In this document: positions 26,779-36,419 of the stretch, one piece after another | Layout: each line of letters begins with the position of its first letter | Numbering within the stretch: the first letter of the stretch is position 1 | Source: JACDHG01 sp963815295 | Lineage (GTDB): Bacteria > Actinomycetota > Actinomycetes > Propionibacteriales > Nocardioidaceae | Direction: 5' to 3' | Assembly: GCA_963815295.1 (NCBI GenBank) | Contig: CAWFFZ010000008.1 | Span: forward strand, 868,001 to 932,000 | Length of the DNA: 64,000 nt | Made by a program: the position numbers and the translations under genes | The notes under the pieces: generated by a model | Databases searched by the model: none | What the model was told of the DNA's origin: nothing | What the model saw: only the letters and a program-made list of their open reading frames with translations

Positions 26779-26792
26779 TTACTTTCGAGTAA
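26779..26792. promoter_or_regulatory. Palindrome upstream of the acyl-CoA dehydrogenase gene
   Basis: TTACT-TTCG-AGTAA is a perfect 5-base inverted repeat with a 4-base centre, 40 bases before the GTG start at 26832. Short TetR-type operators of this form often lie before fatty-acid oxidation genes in actinomycetes, so it is a plausible operator. No TetR gene is adjacent. The 229-base gap between the DUF4234 and dehydrogenase genes otherwise holds no gene. Confidence 0.45.
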
Positions 26793-26831
26793 CATTGGGC
26801 CGAGGACGCGCACCCCGAAGGGAAAGCTGAA

Positions 26832-28790
26832 GTGAGCACTGACGTGACTGATGCCGAGAAGGCCGACGAGAGTACGACGCCGAAGGTCAGCGAACGCCAA
26901 GCCCGCGAAGTCGCCGAGGCGGCCCGCCAGACCGAGTGGACCCGGCCGAGCTTCGCCAAGGAGCTCTACCTGGGTCGGTTCGACCTGTCGCTGATCCACC
27001 CGCATCCTCGCGCCGAGCCCGAAGACGAGGCTCGCGGCGAAGAGTTCCTTGCCCGACTCCGCTCCTACTGCGAGACCTTGGACGGGAGCCAGATCGAGCG
27101 CGAGTCCCTGATCCCCGACGACTACCTCAAGGGCTTCAGCGAGCTGGGCGTCTTCGGCATGAAGATCCCGCGCGAATACGGCGGCCTTGGCCTCACGATG
27201 TCCTACTACGGCCAGGCGCTCATGCTGGTCGGCTCCGTGCACCCGAGCATCGGCGCGCTCGTCTCCGCGCACCAGTCGATCGGCGTACCCGAGCCAGTCA
27301 AGATGTTCGGCACCGATGCGCAGAAGCAGCAGTTCCTCCCGCGGTGCGCGGAGGGTGCGATTACCGCATTCCTCCTCACCGAGCCCGACGTCGGATCCGA
27401 CCCCGCCCGGATGGGTACGACGGCGACGCCGAGCGAGGACGGCTCAGAATATGTGCTCGACGGCGTCAAGCTGTGGACCACCAACGGCGTGATCGCCGAG
27501 CTTGTCGTCGTGATGGCGGCGGTGCCCAAGCGAGATGGCAGCCGAGGCGGCATCACGGCCTTCGTCGTCGAGGCCGACTCGCCAGGCATCACGGTGGAGA
27601 ACCGCAACTCGTTCATGGGACTGAAAGGCCTCGAGAACGGCGTCACCCGCTTCAACCATGTGCGAGTGCCGGCTGAGAACCGGCTCGGCCGAGAGGGAGA
27701 CGGTCTCAAGATCGCCCTCACGACCCTCAACCAAGGCCGGTTGTCGATCCCGGCCATGTGCACGGCCGCCGGCAAGTGGTGCCTGAAGATCGCCCGCGAA
27801 TGGTCGGGAGCCCGGGTTCAGTGGGGCAAGCCCGTCGCGGAGCATGAGGCGGTCGCGACCAGGCTGGCCTTCATGGCCGCGACGACGTTCGGGCTCGAAG
27901 CCGTGCTCGACATGTCCGCACAGCTCGCCGACGCGGGCACGAAGGACATCCGGATCGAGGCCGCACTTGCCAAGCTCTGGTCGAGCGAGATGGCATGGCT
28001 GATCGCCGACGACCTGGTGCAGATCCGTGGCGGGCGAGGGTTTGAGACAGCCGACTCGCTGGCCGCGCGCGGAGAGCGTGCCGTGCCCGCCGAGCAGGTG
28101 CTGCGTGATCTGCGCATCAACCGCATCTTCGAGGGATCGTCGGAGATCATGCGACTGCTCATCGCGCGGGAGGCCGTCGACGCCCACCTCAAGGCTGCCG
28201 GCGACCTCGCCTCCCCCGACGCAGATAACGCCCAGAAGGCGAAGGCTGCGTTCAAGGCGAGCGGCTTCTACGCGAAGTGGCTGCCGTCGCTGGTGGTCGG
28301 CAAGGGGACGGTCCCGACGTCGTACGACGAGTTCGGCCGGCTCGCCAAGCACCTGCGGTTTGTCGAGCGGGCATCGCGGAAGCTGGCCCGCCAGACGTTC
28401 TACGGCATGGGCAGGTGGCAGGCGAAGCTGGAGTACCGGCAGGCGTTCCTGGGTCGCATCGTCGACATCGGGGCAGAGCTGTTCGCGATGGCGGCTGTGT
28501 GCTCGCGCGCGGAAATGCTGCGGGTGAACGAGCCGAGCCAGGGCGACGCAGCCTTCGACCTTGCCGATGTCTTCTGCGCCCAGGCGCGGCTGCGCGTCGA
28601 GGCGCACTTCGACGGGCTCTGGAACAACACGGATGCAGTGGACGTCCGGCTCAGCAAGCGGCTGCTTGACGGTGACCTGACGTGGCTCGAAGCTGGCGTG
28701 ATCGATGCCTCAGAGGGCACCGGGCCGTGGATCGCGGACTGGTCTCGCGGCGAGTCGAGCGGGCCCAACGTCGCCCGCCGCTACCGCTAG
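26832..28790 (+). CDS. Acyl-CoA dehydrogenase
   Basis: The product is 652 aa, in the range of the longer FadE-type dehydrogenases with an extra C-terminal helical region. Domain order is an N-terminal helical domain (~50-200), a middle beta domain with AFLLTEPDVGSDP and LWTTNGVIAELVVV, and a C-terminal FAD domain with QIRGGRGFETADSLAARGE and NRIFEGSSEIMRLLIAREA (catalytic Glu region). It introduces a trans-2 double bond in acyl-CoA and passes electrons to ETF. The GTG is preceded by GGAAAG. It is monocistronic by spacing, and a palindrome at 26779 may control it. Confidence 0.9.
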   Translation: MSTDVTDAEKADESTTPKVSERQAREVAEAARQTEWTRPSFAKELYLGRFDLSLIHPHPRAEPEDEARGEEFLARLRSYCETLDGSQIERESLIPDDYLKGFSELGVFGMKIPREYGGLGLTMSYYGQALMLVGSVHPSIGALVSAHQSIGVPEPVKMFGTDAQKQQFLPRCAEGAITAFLLTEPDVGSDPARMGTTATPSEDGSEYVLDGVKLWTTNGVIAELVVVMAAVPKRDGSRGGITAFVVEADSPGITVENRNSFMGLKGLENGVTRFNHVRVPAENRLGREGDGLKIALTTLNQGRLSIPAMCTAAGKWCLKIAREWSGARVQWGKPVAEHEAVATRLAFMAATTFGLEAVLDMSAQLADAGTKDIRIEAALAKLWSSEMAWLIADDLVQIRGGRGFETADSLAARGERAVPAEQVLRDLRINRIFEGSSEIMRLLIAREAVDAHLKAAGDLASPDADNAQKAKAAFKASGFYAKWLPSLVVGKGTVPTSYDEFGRLAKHLRFVERASRKLARQTFYGMGRWQAKLEYRQAFLGRIVDIGAELFAMAAVCSRAEMLRVNEPSQGDAAFDLADVFCAQARLRVEAHFDGLWNNTDAVDVRLSKRLLDGDLTWLEAGVIDASEGTGPWIADWSRGESSGPNVARRYR

Positions 28791-28864
28791 CCAGCGCAAC
28801 CCACGGAGGTCGTCAGACTGACCTGGCCTCCTCGTGGTCGACGGCGCTCGCCTAGGGTGCGTCC

Positions 28865-29680
28865 GTGATCGCGAGCACGCATGACGTCACGATTGGCGAG
28901 GACACGGTGGTCAAGCGCTACCGCTCGTTTGACCGCGGCGAGCCCGAGCGCGAGTGGCATGCCCTGTCGCTCCTCCATCACCATTGCTCAGATCTCGCAC
29001 CGGAGCCCCTCACGTTCAACCGAGACGAGGGCGTGCCCACCATCACGATGTCTCGAGTCCCGGGAGTCCCGCTCGGCTCGGCACCGCTGACTCACAACCA
29101 GGTGGATGCGGTCGCCGACGCCATCTCTCGTCTGCACCACGCCTTGCCGCTAGCGGAGCTGGCTCGGGTGGGGGATCGGCGATCGGGACACCGAGAACTC
29201 CTCGTAGATGTGAAGCCTTGGAGCCGTGAGCCCCATGCCCCGGTCAGCCCGCTGGTGACCCGAGCCATGGAAGCGGCGCTTCCGTGGCTCGACGGATTTT
29301 CCGCTTCTGACCTCGAAGGGTCGTCAGTTGACCCGGTCTTCACCTTGGGTGACGGCAACCTCGGCAATTTCATGTGGGACGGAGAGCGGTGCCGCCTCGT
29401 TGACTTCGAGGACAGCGGGTTGAGCCATGCTGCGTTTGAGGCAGCCGACTTCGTGGAGCATCCTTCTGCGTGGCTGCAGGGCAGGTTCGATGCGGGCGCG
29501 CTGTTAGGAGCCCTCGATTTCCCCGCAGACCAGCAACAGGCCCTCAGGGATTGCCGGAGGCTGTTCGCGTTCTTCTGGCTGCTGATGCTGCTACCCGGAA
29601 ACCCAGGGCACGAGCGCAACCCCATCGGAAGTGTCGACCGTCAAGCCGCGCGTTTGCTCGCGCTGCTCGAGGCGCATTAG
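28865..29680 (+). CDS. Aminoglycoside phosphotransferase/choline kinase-like protein
   Basis: The product is 271 aa from a GTG start. The kinase-like fold shows an N-lobe with VVKRYRSFDRGEPEREWHAL, and a C-lobe with LGDGNLGNFMWD near residue 160 and LVDFEDSG near 178. Catalytic Asp and Asn are kept, but the usual HGD histidine is leucine. Substrate is unknown; the APH family phosphorylates antibiotics, choline, homoserine or fructosamine. Nothing next to it points to resistance. It is followed 45 bases later by a decarboxylase gene on the same strand. Confidence 0.75.
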   Translation: MIASTHDVTIGEDTVVKRYRSFDRGEPEREWHALSLLHHHCSDLAPEPLTFNRDEGVPTITMSRVPGVPLGSAPLTHNQVDAVADAISRLHHALPLAELARVGDRRSGHRELLVDVKPWSREPHAPVSPLVTRAMEAALPWLDGFSASDLEGSSVDPVFTLGDGNLGNFMWDGERCRLVDFEDSGLSHAAFEAADFVEHPSAWLQGRFDAGALLGALDFPADQQQALRDCRRLFAFFWLLMLLPGNPGHERNPIGSVDRQAARLLALLEAH

Positions 29681-29725
29681 GACTGCCGTTGCTGGCGCAG
29701 CGGGCCGGGCGTAGCGTCATCGATC

Positions 29726-31102
29726 GTGGACGAGTTGGCGGAATTGTTTCGGCGGGCGGCGGATGAGGCGAGCAGCTACCGAGCATCCCTACCCACGCGG
29801 CCTGTCGCCGAGCAGGTCGACCATGTCGCTTTGCGGGACGCCTTCGGTGGACCGCTGGCGCGTGAACCCTGTGCGCCGGCCGAGGTTGTCGAGAGCCTGA
29901 TCAAGGCGGCCGAGGGTGGTTTGGTCGGCACCGCCGGTCCGCGGTTCTTCGGTTTCGTGATTGGGGGTTCGCTGCCGGCCGCGACTGCCGCCGACATCCT
30001 TGCGGCTGGCTGGGACCAGTGCGCCTTCAACGCAGTGTTGTCACCGGCGGCGGCCGCCGCCGAGCATGCGGCAGGTGGTTGGATCAAGGACCTGATCGGC
30101 ATACCGCCAGCGGCATCGGTCGGTTTCGTGACCGGCGCCCAGGCTGCCAACACGGTCGGTCTTGCTGCTGCCCGGCACCAGGTGATGGGGCAGACCGGGT
30201 GGGACGTCGAGCGCGACGGGCTCCGCGACGCGCCAACGGTCCGGGTCGTGGCGAGCGTCGAGAGGCACGCCACGATCGACCGGTCGCTGCGGTTGCTGGG
30301 CTTGGGCACTGCCTCACTCGACCCTGTCGCGACCGACTCCAACGGCGCCATCGACATCGACGACCTTGCTGCGGTCCTGGCCGCTGGTCCGGCCGGGCCC
30401 ACGGTCGTGTGTCTGCAGGCGGGCAACGTCAACACCGGCGCCTGCGACAACTTGCGCGCTGCCTGCGAGCTCGCGCGTCAGCATGGCGCCTGGGCGCATG
30501 TCGATGGCGCATTCGGCTTGTGGGCGGCGGCCAACCCATCCACGCGGCACCTCATCGACGGTGTCGAGCTTGCCGACTCGTGGGGCTGCGACGCCCACAA
30601 GTCGTTGAACGTTCCCTACGACTGCGGTCTCGTGTTCTGTGCCCACCCCGAGGTGCATGCAGCCTCGGTCTCCTACTCGGCGGCGTACCTCGTCGGCTCT
30701 GGAGGTGCGGTGGCTGCTCCTTCCGACTTCGCCTTGGAGTCGTCTCGTCGGGCCCGTGGATTTGCGGTGTGGGCGGCATTGCGGCAGCTCGGGCGCGACG
30801 GCGTGGCAGACCTCGTCGAGACCTCATGCCGGCTTGCTCGGCGGTTCGCCGAGACGTTGTCGGCCGGGGGAGCCGAGGTGGTGAACGACGTCGTGCTCAA
30901 CCAGGTACTGGTCGGATTCGGTGACGACGCCAAGACCGACCGGGTCATCGACGCAGTGCAGCGTGAAGGCACCGCGTGGATGGGCGGCACAACCTGGCAG
31001 GGTCGCCGGCTGATGCGCATCTCGGTTTCAAACTGGACGACGACCGACGACGACGTCGACCAGTCGGTGGCCGCAATCCTGCGCCTCGCGGGTGAGGTCT
31101 GA
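29726..31102 (+). CDS. Pyridoxal-dependent group II decarboxylase
   Basis: The product is 458 aa from a GTG start. The fold type I core is visible: PRFFGFVIGGSLPAA near residue 75, GFVTGAQAANTVGLAAAR near 132, HVDGAFGLW near 258, and the PLP lysine in DAHKSLNVPYDCG near 293. Group II decarboxylases act on aromatic amino acids, glutamate or cysteine-sulfinate; the C-terminal RISVSNWTTTDDDV is shared by this group. The exact substrate cannot be set. No antiporter or amine-using gene is adjacent. Confidence 0.85.
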   Translation: MDELAELFRRAADEASSYRASLPTRPVAEQVDHVALRDAFGGPLAREPCAPAEVVESLIKAAEGGLVGTAGPRFFGFVIGGSLPAATAADILAAGWDQCAFNAVLSPAAAAAEHAAGGWIKDLIGIPPAASVGFVTGAQAANTVGLAAARHQVMGQTGWDVERDGLRDAPTVRVVASVERHATIDRSLRLLGLGTASLDPVATDSNGAIDIDDLAAVLAAGPAGPTVVCLQAGNVNTGACDNLRAACELARQHGAWAHVDGAFGLWAAANPSTRHLIDGVELADSWGCDAHKSLNVPYDCGLVFCAHPEVHAASVSYSAAYLVGSGGAVAAPSDFALESSRRARGFAVWAALRQLGRDGVADLVETSCRLARRFAETLSAGGAEVVNDVVLNQVLVGFGDDAKTDRVIDAVQREGTAWMGGTTWQGRRLMRISVSNWTTTDDDVDQSVAAILRLAGEV

Positions 31103-31167
31103 GGAAGCTCAGGAACCCGCTGCGTCGTACACCTCAGGACATCGATGCTTGGCGCGCCCCGGGGGAC

Positions 31168-31932
31168 TCAGTGATCGACCGACGCGTATAGCTTGCCGTC
31201 GAGGGTGGCTCGACCCGCGTCCACGAGCAGGTCTAGGTGCCGTCTGGCGTCGGCCACCGGCCACCGAAACACCCGGGCGAAGTCGGCCGCCGACGCCTCC
31301 AGCACGGTATCGAGATACCGGGCGGTCGCCGAGATGAGGTCGTTGCCGGCGCCGACGTCGAACCGTCGGCAGGTGAGGTCAACAAGTGCGGCCGGCCAGC
31401 CCGTCGGGCCTTCCTCCACGCCGGCCCTCGTGACCAGGAGTTGGCGCTGAAGCTCGGTGACAGCGCGCTGGTAGTGGTTGCGGTCGCCGACCAGTGTGCG
31501 CAGAGCAGCGCTCGGCATCGGCCCGGCGGCCAGTGCCTCGACAATGTCATGGGCGGTCGACGACAGCGGAAGCTGCATATGGTCGTCCGGGTCGCCGGCG
31601 CCTGGGTAGAGGGCCGCCAGCATGCCCGGTGACAGGAACGACCCGCGACCCGCAACAAAGGTGCCGTACCACGCGAGCCCGCGTCGCGGGAGCTCGTCTT
31701 TCCAGCCCCACACCTTCTGCTCAGACACGTCCATGCCGGTGGCGAACGGCTCGGCATCCTCGCCGGCCACGGCCTCCCACAGCGAGGGGACCAACACGCG
31801 GGGCGAGGGAAACAGCAGAGCAATGCCGACGTCGTCGACGAATGACGCCGCCCGCTCGATCGACCCGATACGACGTCCGCGGACCCACCAGCGTCGAGCG
31901 CGCCGGGCGCCAAGGTCGTGATCGGCAGGCAT
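31168..31932 (-). CDS. AlkZ-related winged-helix protein
   Basis: I use ATG 31930-31932 (MPADHDLG), giving 254 aa. The N-terminal half has RAASFVDDVGIALLFPSPRVLVPSLWEAV, and the middle has GWKDELPRRGLAWYGTFVAGRGSFLSPGMLAALY, both known from AlkZ-related proteins. The C-terminal half has helices consistent with winged-helix modules (DIVEALAAGPMPSAALRTLV). AlkZ itself is a DNA glycosylase; this shorter relative lacks the visible QxQ motif, so glycosylase activity is doubtful. Its start overlaps the stop of the DUF3052 gene by one base. Confidence 0.6.
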   Translation of the reverse strand: MPADHDLGARRARRWWVRGRRIGSIERAASFVDDVGIALLFPSPRVLVPSLWEAVAGEDAEPFATGMDVSEQKVWGWKDELPRRGLAWYGTFVAGRGSFLSPGMLAALYPGAGDPDDHMQLPLSSTAHDIVEALAAGPMPSAALRTLVGDRNHYQRAVTELQRQLLVTRAGVEEGPTGWPAALVDLTCRRFDVGAGNDLISATARYLDTVLEASAADFARVFRWPVADARRHLDLLVDAGRATLDGKLYASVDH

Positions 31933-32330
31933 CAGCGGTCTCGCAGCCGTCGTACGAACTTGAGCGCCGACCAGATGTCGTTGACCGCGGCCACTTTGAT
32001 ATCGACGACGCCGGCTTCGAGGCCGACGGCGCGGACGATGTTCTCGTCCAGATCTGTCGGTACGCCGCTCGACCGCTTGGGCCAGGAGATCCAGATCGCG
32101 CCATTGACCGTGGTGCTTGCGATCAGCGTGTCGAGCCTCTTGTCGAGGCGAGCTCGGACAGGGCAGAAACACCACACGATGTCAGCGGGCTCGCGGGGCT
32201 TCCGCTGCAGCACGGTCACGTCTGCCGGCCAGTGGAGCTCCAGATCCGATGGCAGCCCATCGACGTACACCCGATGACCTGGCTTGAGGCCGAGCTTCTC
32301 GGTGATGGGTTTGCCGGAGTACCCCGCCAC
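31932..32330 (-). CDS. DUF3052 domain protein
   Basis: The product is 132 aa. It follows the DUF3052 pattern: MAGYSGKPITEKLGLKPGHRVYV at the start, a middle WCFCPVRARLDKRL, then NGAIWISWPKRSSGVPTDLDENIVR and VVDIKVAAVNDIWSALKFVRR at the end. The family is common in actinomycetes; its function is unknown and no catalytic residues are defined. It is the upstream partner of the AlkZ-related gene, with a one-base stop/start overlap. Confidence 0.85.
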   Translation of the reverse strand: MAGYSGKPITEKLGLKPGHRVYVDGLPSDLELHWPADVTVLQRKPREPADIVWCFCPVRARLDKRLDTLIASTTVNGAIWISWPKRSSGVPTDLDENIVRAVGLEAGVVDIKVAAVNDIWSALKFVRRLRDR

Positions 32331-32377
32331 TCGCGAAAGCCTAACGAGGACCGCGACGCGTCGAGGATGATGAGCCG

Positions 32378-32857
32378 ATGACCAGTTACGGAAACCTGGT
32401 GGCCGCGCCGGACCCGGCCAGCCTGCTCGCGATCGCGGTCGAGGCGGCTCGGAAGGGCAGAGCCGAGGGCGGCATACCGATCGGGGCGGCGCTGGTGGCC
32501 GACCGACGGTTGCTCGCGACTGGCTACAACCAACGCGTCCAGCGAGGCAGCGCGATCCGGCACGGTGAGACCGACGCGCTCGAGAACGCCGGCAGGCAAC
32601 CCGCCTCGGTGTACGCCCGATCCACCATGGTCACGACGCTGTCGCCGTGCGACATGTGCACCGGCGCGATCCTGCTGTACAAGATTCCGCGGGTGATCAT
32701 CGGCGAGAACCGAACGTTCATGGGTGGCGAGGATCTACTGCGGTCGCGCGGGGTGGAGGTCATCGTCGTGGACGACGACAGGTGCGTTGAGATGATGGCG
32801 TCGTTCATCGCAGCCGAGCCGCAGTTGTGGAACGAAGATATCGGCGTGGAGGACTGA
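32378..32857 (+). CDS. Cytosine deaminase, yeast Fcy1-type
   Basis: The product is 159 aa. Zinc-site residues are His62 and Glu64 in RHGETDALEN, and Cys91 and Cys94 in SPCDMC. These are the same positions as in yeast cytosine deaminase (His62, Glu64, Cys91, Cys94). The downstream GAILLYKIPRVIIGEN and the C-terminal tail WNEDIG also match the yeast enzyme rather than the bacterial CodA amidohydrolase. It should deaminate cytosine to uracil; a tRNA adenosine deaminase is less likely. It is divergent from DUF3052 with 47 bases between. Confidence 0.85.
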   Translation: MTSYGNLVAAPDPASLLAIAVEAARKGRAEGGIPIGAALVADRRLLATGYNQRVQRGSAIRHGETDALENAGRQPASVYARSTMVTTLSPCDMCTGAILLYKIPRVIIGENRTFMGGEDLLRSRGVEVIVVDDDRCVEMMASFIAAEPQLWNEDIGVED

Positions 32858-32975
32858 TCGCGGCGGGCCAGACACCTATCGCCCTGCACTAGATTGAGGG
32901 TCGGCTCAACGGGTACGAGGCCGCACAGAGACGGGGCGAGACGTTGGAGAGCCCCGAGCAATCGAGAGGACGCCG

Positions 32976-33620
<645 letters not shown>

Positions 33621-33704
33621 CGAGCTCGCCAACCACACTGGACTTTGCCCGGCACCGGTGCGTCGTCCGGGAGTAGCGTTAGTCACCCTGGCGGACGAAC
33701 GGCG

Positions 33705-34265
33705 GTGACAACGGTGGACGCAGGTCAACAGAGTGGGAGTCAGCTGAGCGAGCTGCGAACCTCCGCGCGGGGTTGGCACGGAGCGCAGTTGGCCGTGCTC
33801 GGCTTCATCGGGCTATGCGGCGTGCTGCAAAGCCAGACGGAGACGGCCGTGCCGCGGTGGCTCGAGATCTTGGCAGGAATCCTGGTGCTGGTCGCGCTCG
33901 TGCTCGCCTGCCTGTCGACGGCCATGGTGGCGACTGTGGCCTGGCCGTTGTCGCGGGTGCCCGCACCCGGTGCACCTGGTGACGACGGTGGCGTCATACA
34001 TCGCGACATCGCGCGGCTGAGGCGAGGAGTCGGGCTCACCTTCGTCGCGGTTGCCGTGCTGGCCGTCGCGGCCACGTCGTCGTGGTGGCCGAGCGAAGCC
34101 GGTTCGGACGGACTCGTCGAGGTCAGTGCGGGTAGTGGGCAGGTGGTCTGTGGTGAGATCGAGGAGGCTGAGCCGGGTGTCCTCGCCGTGATCTCGGGCG
34201 GCGAGCGGGTCGCGATCCGGATGAGCGATGTCGCTGCGGTGCGGGTCGTCGACTCCTGCTCGTAG
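33705..34265 (+). CDS. Small membrane protein of unknown function
   Basis: I favour GTG 33705 (VTTVDAGQQSG); a second in-frame GTG at 33714 is also possible. The product is ~186 aa. Three membrane spans are seen: HGAQLAVLGFIGLCGVL, WLEILAGILVLVALVLACLSTAMVAT and VGLTFVAVAVLAVAAT. A soluble C-terminal ~50 residues (VEVSAGSGQVVCGEIEEAEPGVLAVI) follows and may form a small beta domain outside. No family is recognised. It lies alone upstream of the CHAD gene. Confidence 0.6.
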   Translation: MTTVDAGQQSGSQLSELRTSARGWHGAQLAVLGFIGLCGVLQSQTETAVPRWLEILAGILVLVALVLACLSTAMVATVAWPLSRVPAPGAPGDDGGVIHRDIARLRRGVGLTFVAVAVLAVAATSSWWPSEAGSDGLVEVSAGSGQVVCGEIEEAEPGVLAVISGGERVAIRMSDVAAVRVVDSCS

Positions 34266-34360
34266 GCCGACGACGTACTGGTGTCTCTTCGCCCCTACCC
34301 TGACCTTGAAAGGACTGTCATGACCACCGTCAGGTCCTACCATCTCCACCACCCGGCCGC

Positions 34361-35266
34361 GTGAGCAAGGCGTCCCGGGAGGCGCCGGCGTCCGCTGTCC
34401 TGCGCCCGCATCTGCGCGCCCAGGTCGCTGCGATCGTGTCGCTCGACCCACAGGTCCGCGACGACGCCCCCGATGCGGTGCACCAGATGCGAGTGGCGGG
34501 GCGGCGCCTTCGCAGTGCGCTGGCAACGTTTCGGCCGCTCGTCGAGCGCGAGATCACCGACCCCGTCCGGGAGGAGCTCACCTGGTTGGCGGGTGTGTTG
34601 GGTGACGCTCGCGACGTCGAGGTGATGCGTGATCGGTTGAACAGTCTCGTCGCGCGCGAGACAACAGAGGCTGCGACGCGGGAGCCCGGCACCCATCTCG
34701 AACGTGTGTTGACCGAGGCCCACGACAGCGCGCGCGGACGGGTCGACGACGCAATGGAGACGGGGCGCTACCACCAGCTGATCGACGAACTGACGATGCT
34801 GTCGAAGCGACCGCCGTGGACACCGCGCGCGCAGCGGCCGGCGGCCCGGGTGCTGCCGAAGCGAGTGCACCGTGACTGGGGTCGGCTGCACGCCAGGGTG
34901 GTGGCCGCCGACGATGCGCGGACGTCATCCGAGCGGACGGAGCGTCTGCACGATGTACGCAAGGCGGCCAAGCGGGTGCGGTACGCGAGCGAGGCGCTCG
35001 CCCCAGTGTTTGGACATGACGCCGAGGAGCTGGGCAAGGCAGCCAAGCAGCTGCAAACCGTCCTGGGTGAATATCAAGACAGCGCGGTGAGCCAGGAACT
35101 GTTGCGTGAGCTCGCCGCCCAGACAGACATCGACCAGCGGCATGCCTTGCTGTACGCGCGATTGCATGCGCTCGAGCTCGCACAGTCCACCCAGCTCGAG
35201 AAGCAGTACGAAGCTGTGTGGCAGCAGGCTTCGAAGAAGCAGCTCCGCCAGTGGCTCACGTCGTGA
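34361..35266 (+). CDS. CHAD domain protein
   Basis: The product is 301 aa from a GTG start. CHAD features are the conserved histidine and basic residues of VHQMRVAGRRLRSAL near residue 40 and LHDVRKAAKRVRYASEAL near residue 200, each with the H/D-x-x-R-x-x-x-K/R-R-x-R pattern that binds polyphosphate. CHAD proteins localise to polyphosphate granules. No fused CYTH triphosphatase is present. The stop codon overlaps the start of the DinB gene (GTGA), so the two are co-translated. Confidence 0.85.
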   Translation: MSKASREAPASAVLRPHLRAQVAAIVSLDPQVRDDAPDAVHQMRVAGRRLRSALATFRPLVEREITDPVREELTWLAGVLGDARDVEVMRDRLNSLVARETTEAATREPGTHLERVLTEAHDSARGRVDDAMETGRYHQLIDELTMLSKRPPWTPRAQRPAARVLPKRVHRDWGRLHARVVAADDARTSSERTERLHDVRKAAKRVRYASEALAPVFGHDAEELGKAAKQLQTVLGEYQDSAVSQELLRELAAQTDIDQRHALLYARLHALELAQSTQLEKQYEAVWQQASKKQLRQWLTS

Positions 35267-36327
35267 CTTCGGTCCGCGTGCACTCCGAAGCCGTAGCTCG
35301 CCGGTGGGTCTTGCACGTCGACCTCGACCAGTTCGTCGCGGCCGTCGAGGTGCTGCGTCGACCGGAGCTGGCAGGGAAGCCCGTGGTGGTGGGTGGCCGC
35401 GGTGACCCGACCGAGCGTGGTGTGGTGTCCACGGCGTCATACGAGGCTCGCGAGTTTGGTGTCAGGTCCGGAATGCCGCTACGGACGGCGGCGCGCAAGT
35501 GTCCGGATGCGGTGTTCGTACCCGTCGACGGGCAGGCGTACGACGAGGCGTCATCGAGGGTCATGGCGGCGTTGCGGTCGCTCGACGTTGTCGTGCAGGT
35601 GCTCGGGTGGGACGAGGCCTTCCTGGGTGTCGAGACCGGTGATCCGGAGGCGTTCGCGCGGCGGGTGCAGCAGACGGTGTTTGTGGCCACCAAGCTGCAT
35701 TGCTCCGTGGGGATCGGGGACAACAAGCTGCGCGCGAAGATCGCTACGGAGTTCGGGAAGCCGCGGGGGATGTTTCGGCTGACTGAGGAGAACTGGTATG
35801 CCGTGATGGCCGACAAGCCGACCGACGCGTTGTGGGGGATCGGCAGGAAGACCGCCAAACGTCTTACTGGCCTGGGAATCACGAGCATCGGGCAGCTCGC
35901 GCAAACTGACCCGCACCATCTCGCCGCCGAGATCGGGCCGACGATGGGCCCGTGGTATCGGCGGCTTGCCCGCGGCGTCGACACATCGCCGGTCGACGCG
36001 ACGCCGTACGTCGCGCGCGGTCACAGCAGAGAAACCACGTTCCAGGAAAACCTCACTGACTGGACCGAGGTAGAGGAGGAGGTACGACGGCTGGCCGACC
36101 AGGTGGCAGACGATCTGCGAAAGGACGGCCGGCCGGCGATCCGGGTGGGGATCAAGGTGCGCTACGCGCCCTTCCAGACCCACACTCGTAGCCTGACGCT
36201 TGACGCTCCGACGAGCCGGGCGGACGACATCATTGCGGCGGCGGTGTCGCTGGTGGCCAGGCTCGACCACGCCCGGGCGGTGCGTCTGCTCGGAGTGCGT
36301 GCCGAGATGACCATGCCCGAGACGTGA
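35263..36327 (+). CDS. dinB: Y-family DNA polymerase IV, DinB2-like
   Basis: The GTG at 35263 overlaps the CHAD stop. The product is ~354 aa. Catalytic residues are Asp20 in HVDLDQF, and Asp117-Glu118 in GWDEAF. Fingers/palm motifs SYEAREFGVRSGMPL and VGIGDNKLRAKIATEFGKPRG are intact, as are the HhH and little-finger regions. The residue after Phe24 is Val25, where Y-family polymerases usually have Tyr or Phe as a steric gate against ribonucleotides. Mycobacterial DinB2 has Leu at this place and uses rNTPs. This enzyme is therefore predicted to be a ribo-permissive translesion polymerase. No LexA box was identified. Confidence 0.85.
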   Translation: MTSVRVHSEAVARRWVLHVDLDQFVAAVEVLRRPELAGKPVVVGGRGDPTERGVVSTASYEAREFGVRSGMPLRTAARKCPDAVFVPVDGQAYDEASSRVMAALRSLDVVVQVLGWDEAFLGVETGDPEAFARRVQQTVFVATKLHCSVGIGDNKLRAKIATEFGKPRGMFRLTEENWYAVMADKPTDALWGIGRKTAKRLTGLGITSIGQLAQTDPHHLAAEIGPTMGPWYRRLARGVDTSPVDATPYVARGHSRETTFQENLTDWTEVEEEVRRLADQVADDLRKDGRPAIRVGIKVRYAPFQTHTRSLTLDAPTSRADDIIAAAVSLVARLDHARAVRLLGVRAEMTMPET

Positions 36328-36419
36328 CCAGTCGACGCGGCATACGTGACCAGTCGGCGGGAGGGGCGATGACGGGGGTGGGTGGCCGGGTTTACGCTCA
36401 GCATCAGGAGGTGATCGAG

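Noticed and set aside
26120..26959. A 279-codon form of the DUF4234 gene
   Set aside because: The extra N-terminus overlaps the promoter and start of the acyl-CoA dehydrogenase and has no family similarity; the ATG at 26602 fits better.
28865..29680. APH-like protein as an antibiotic-resistance gene
   Set aside because: The fold is shared with choline and other kinases, the HGD histidine is replaced, and there is no mobile or resistance context.
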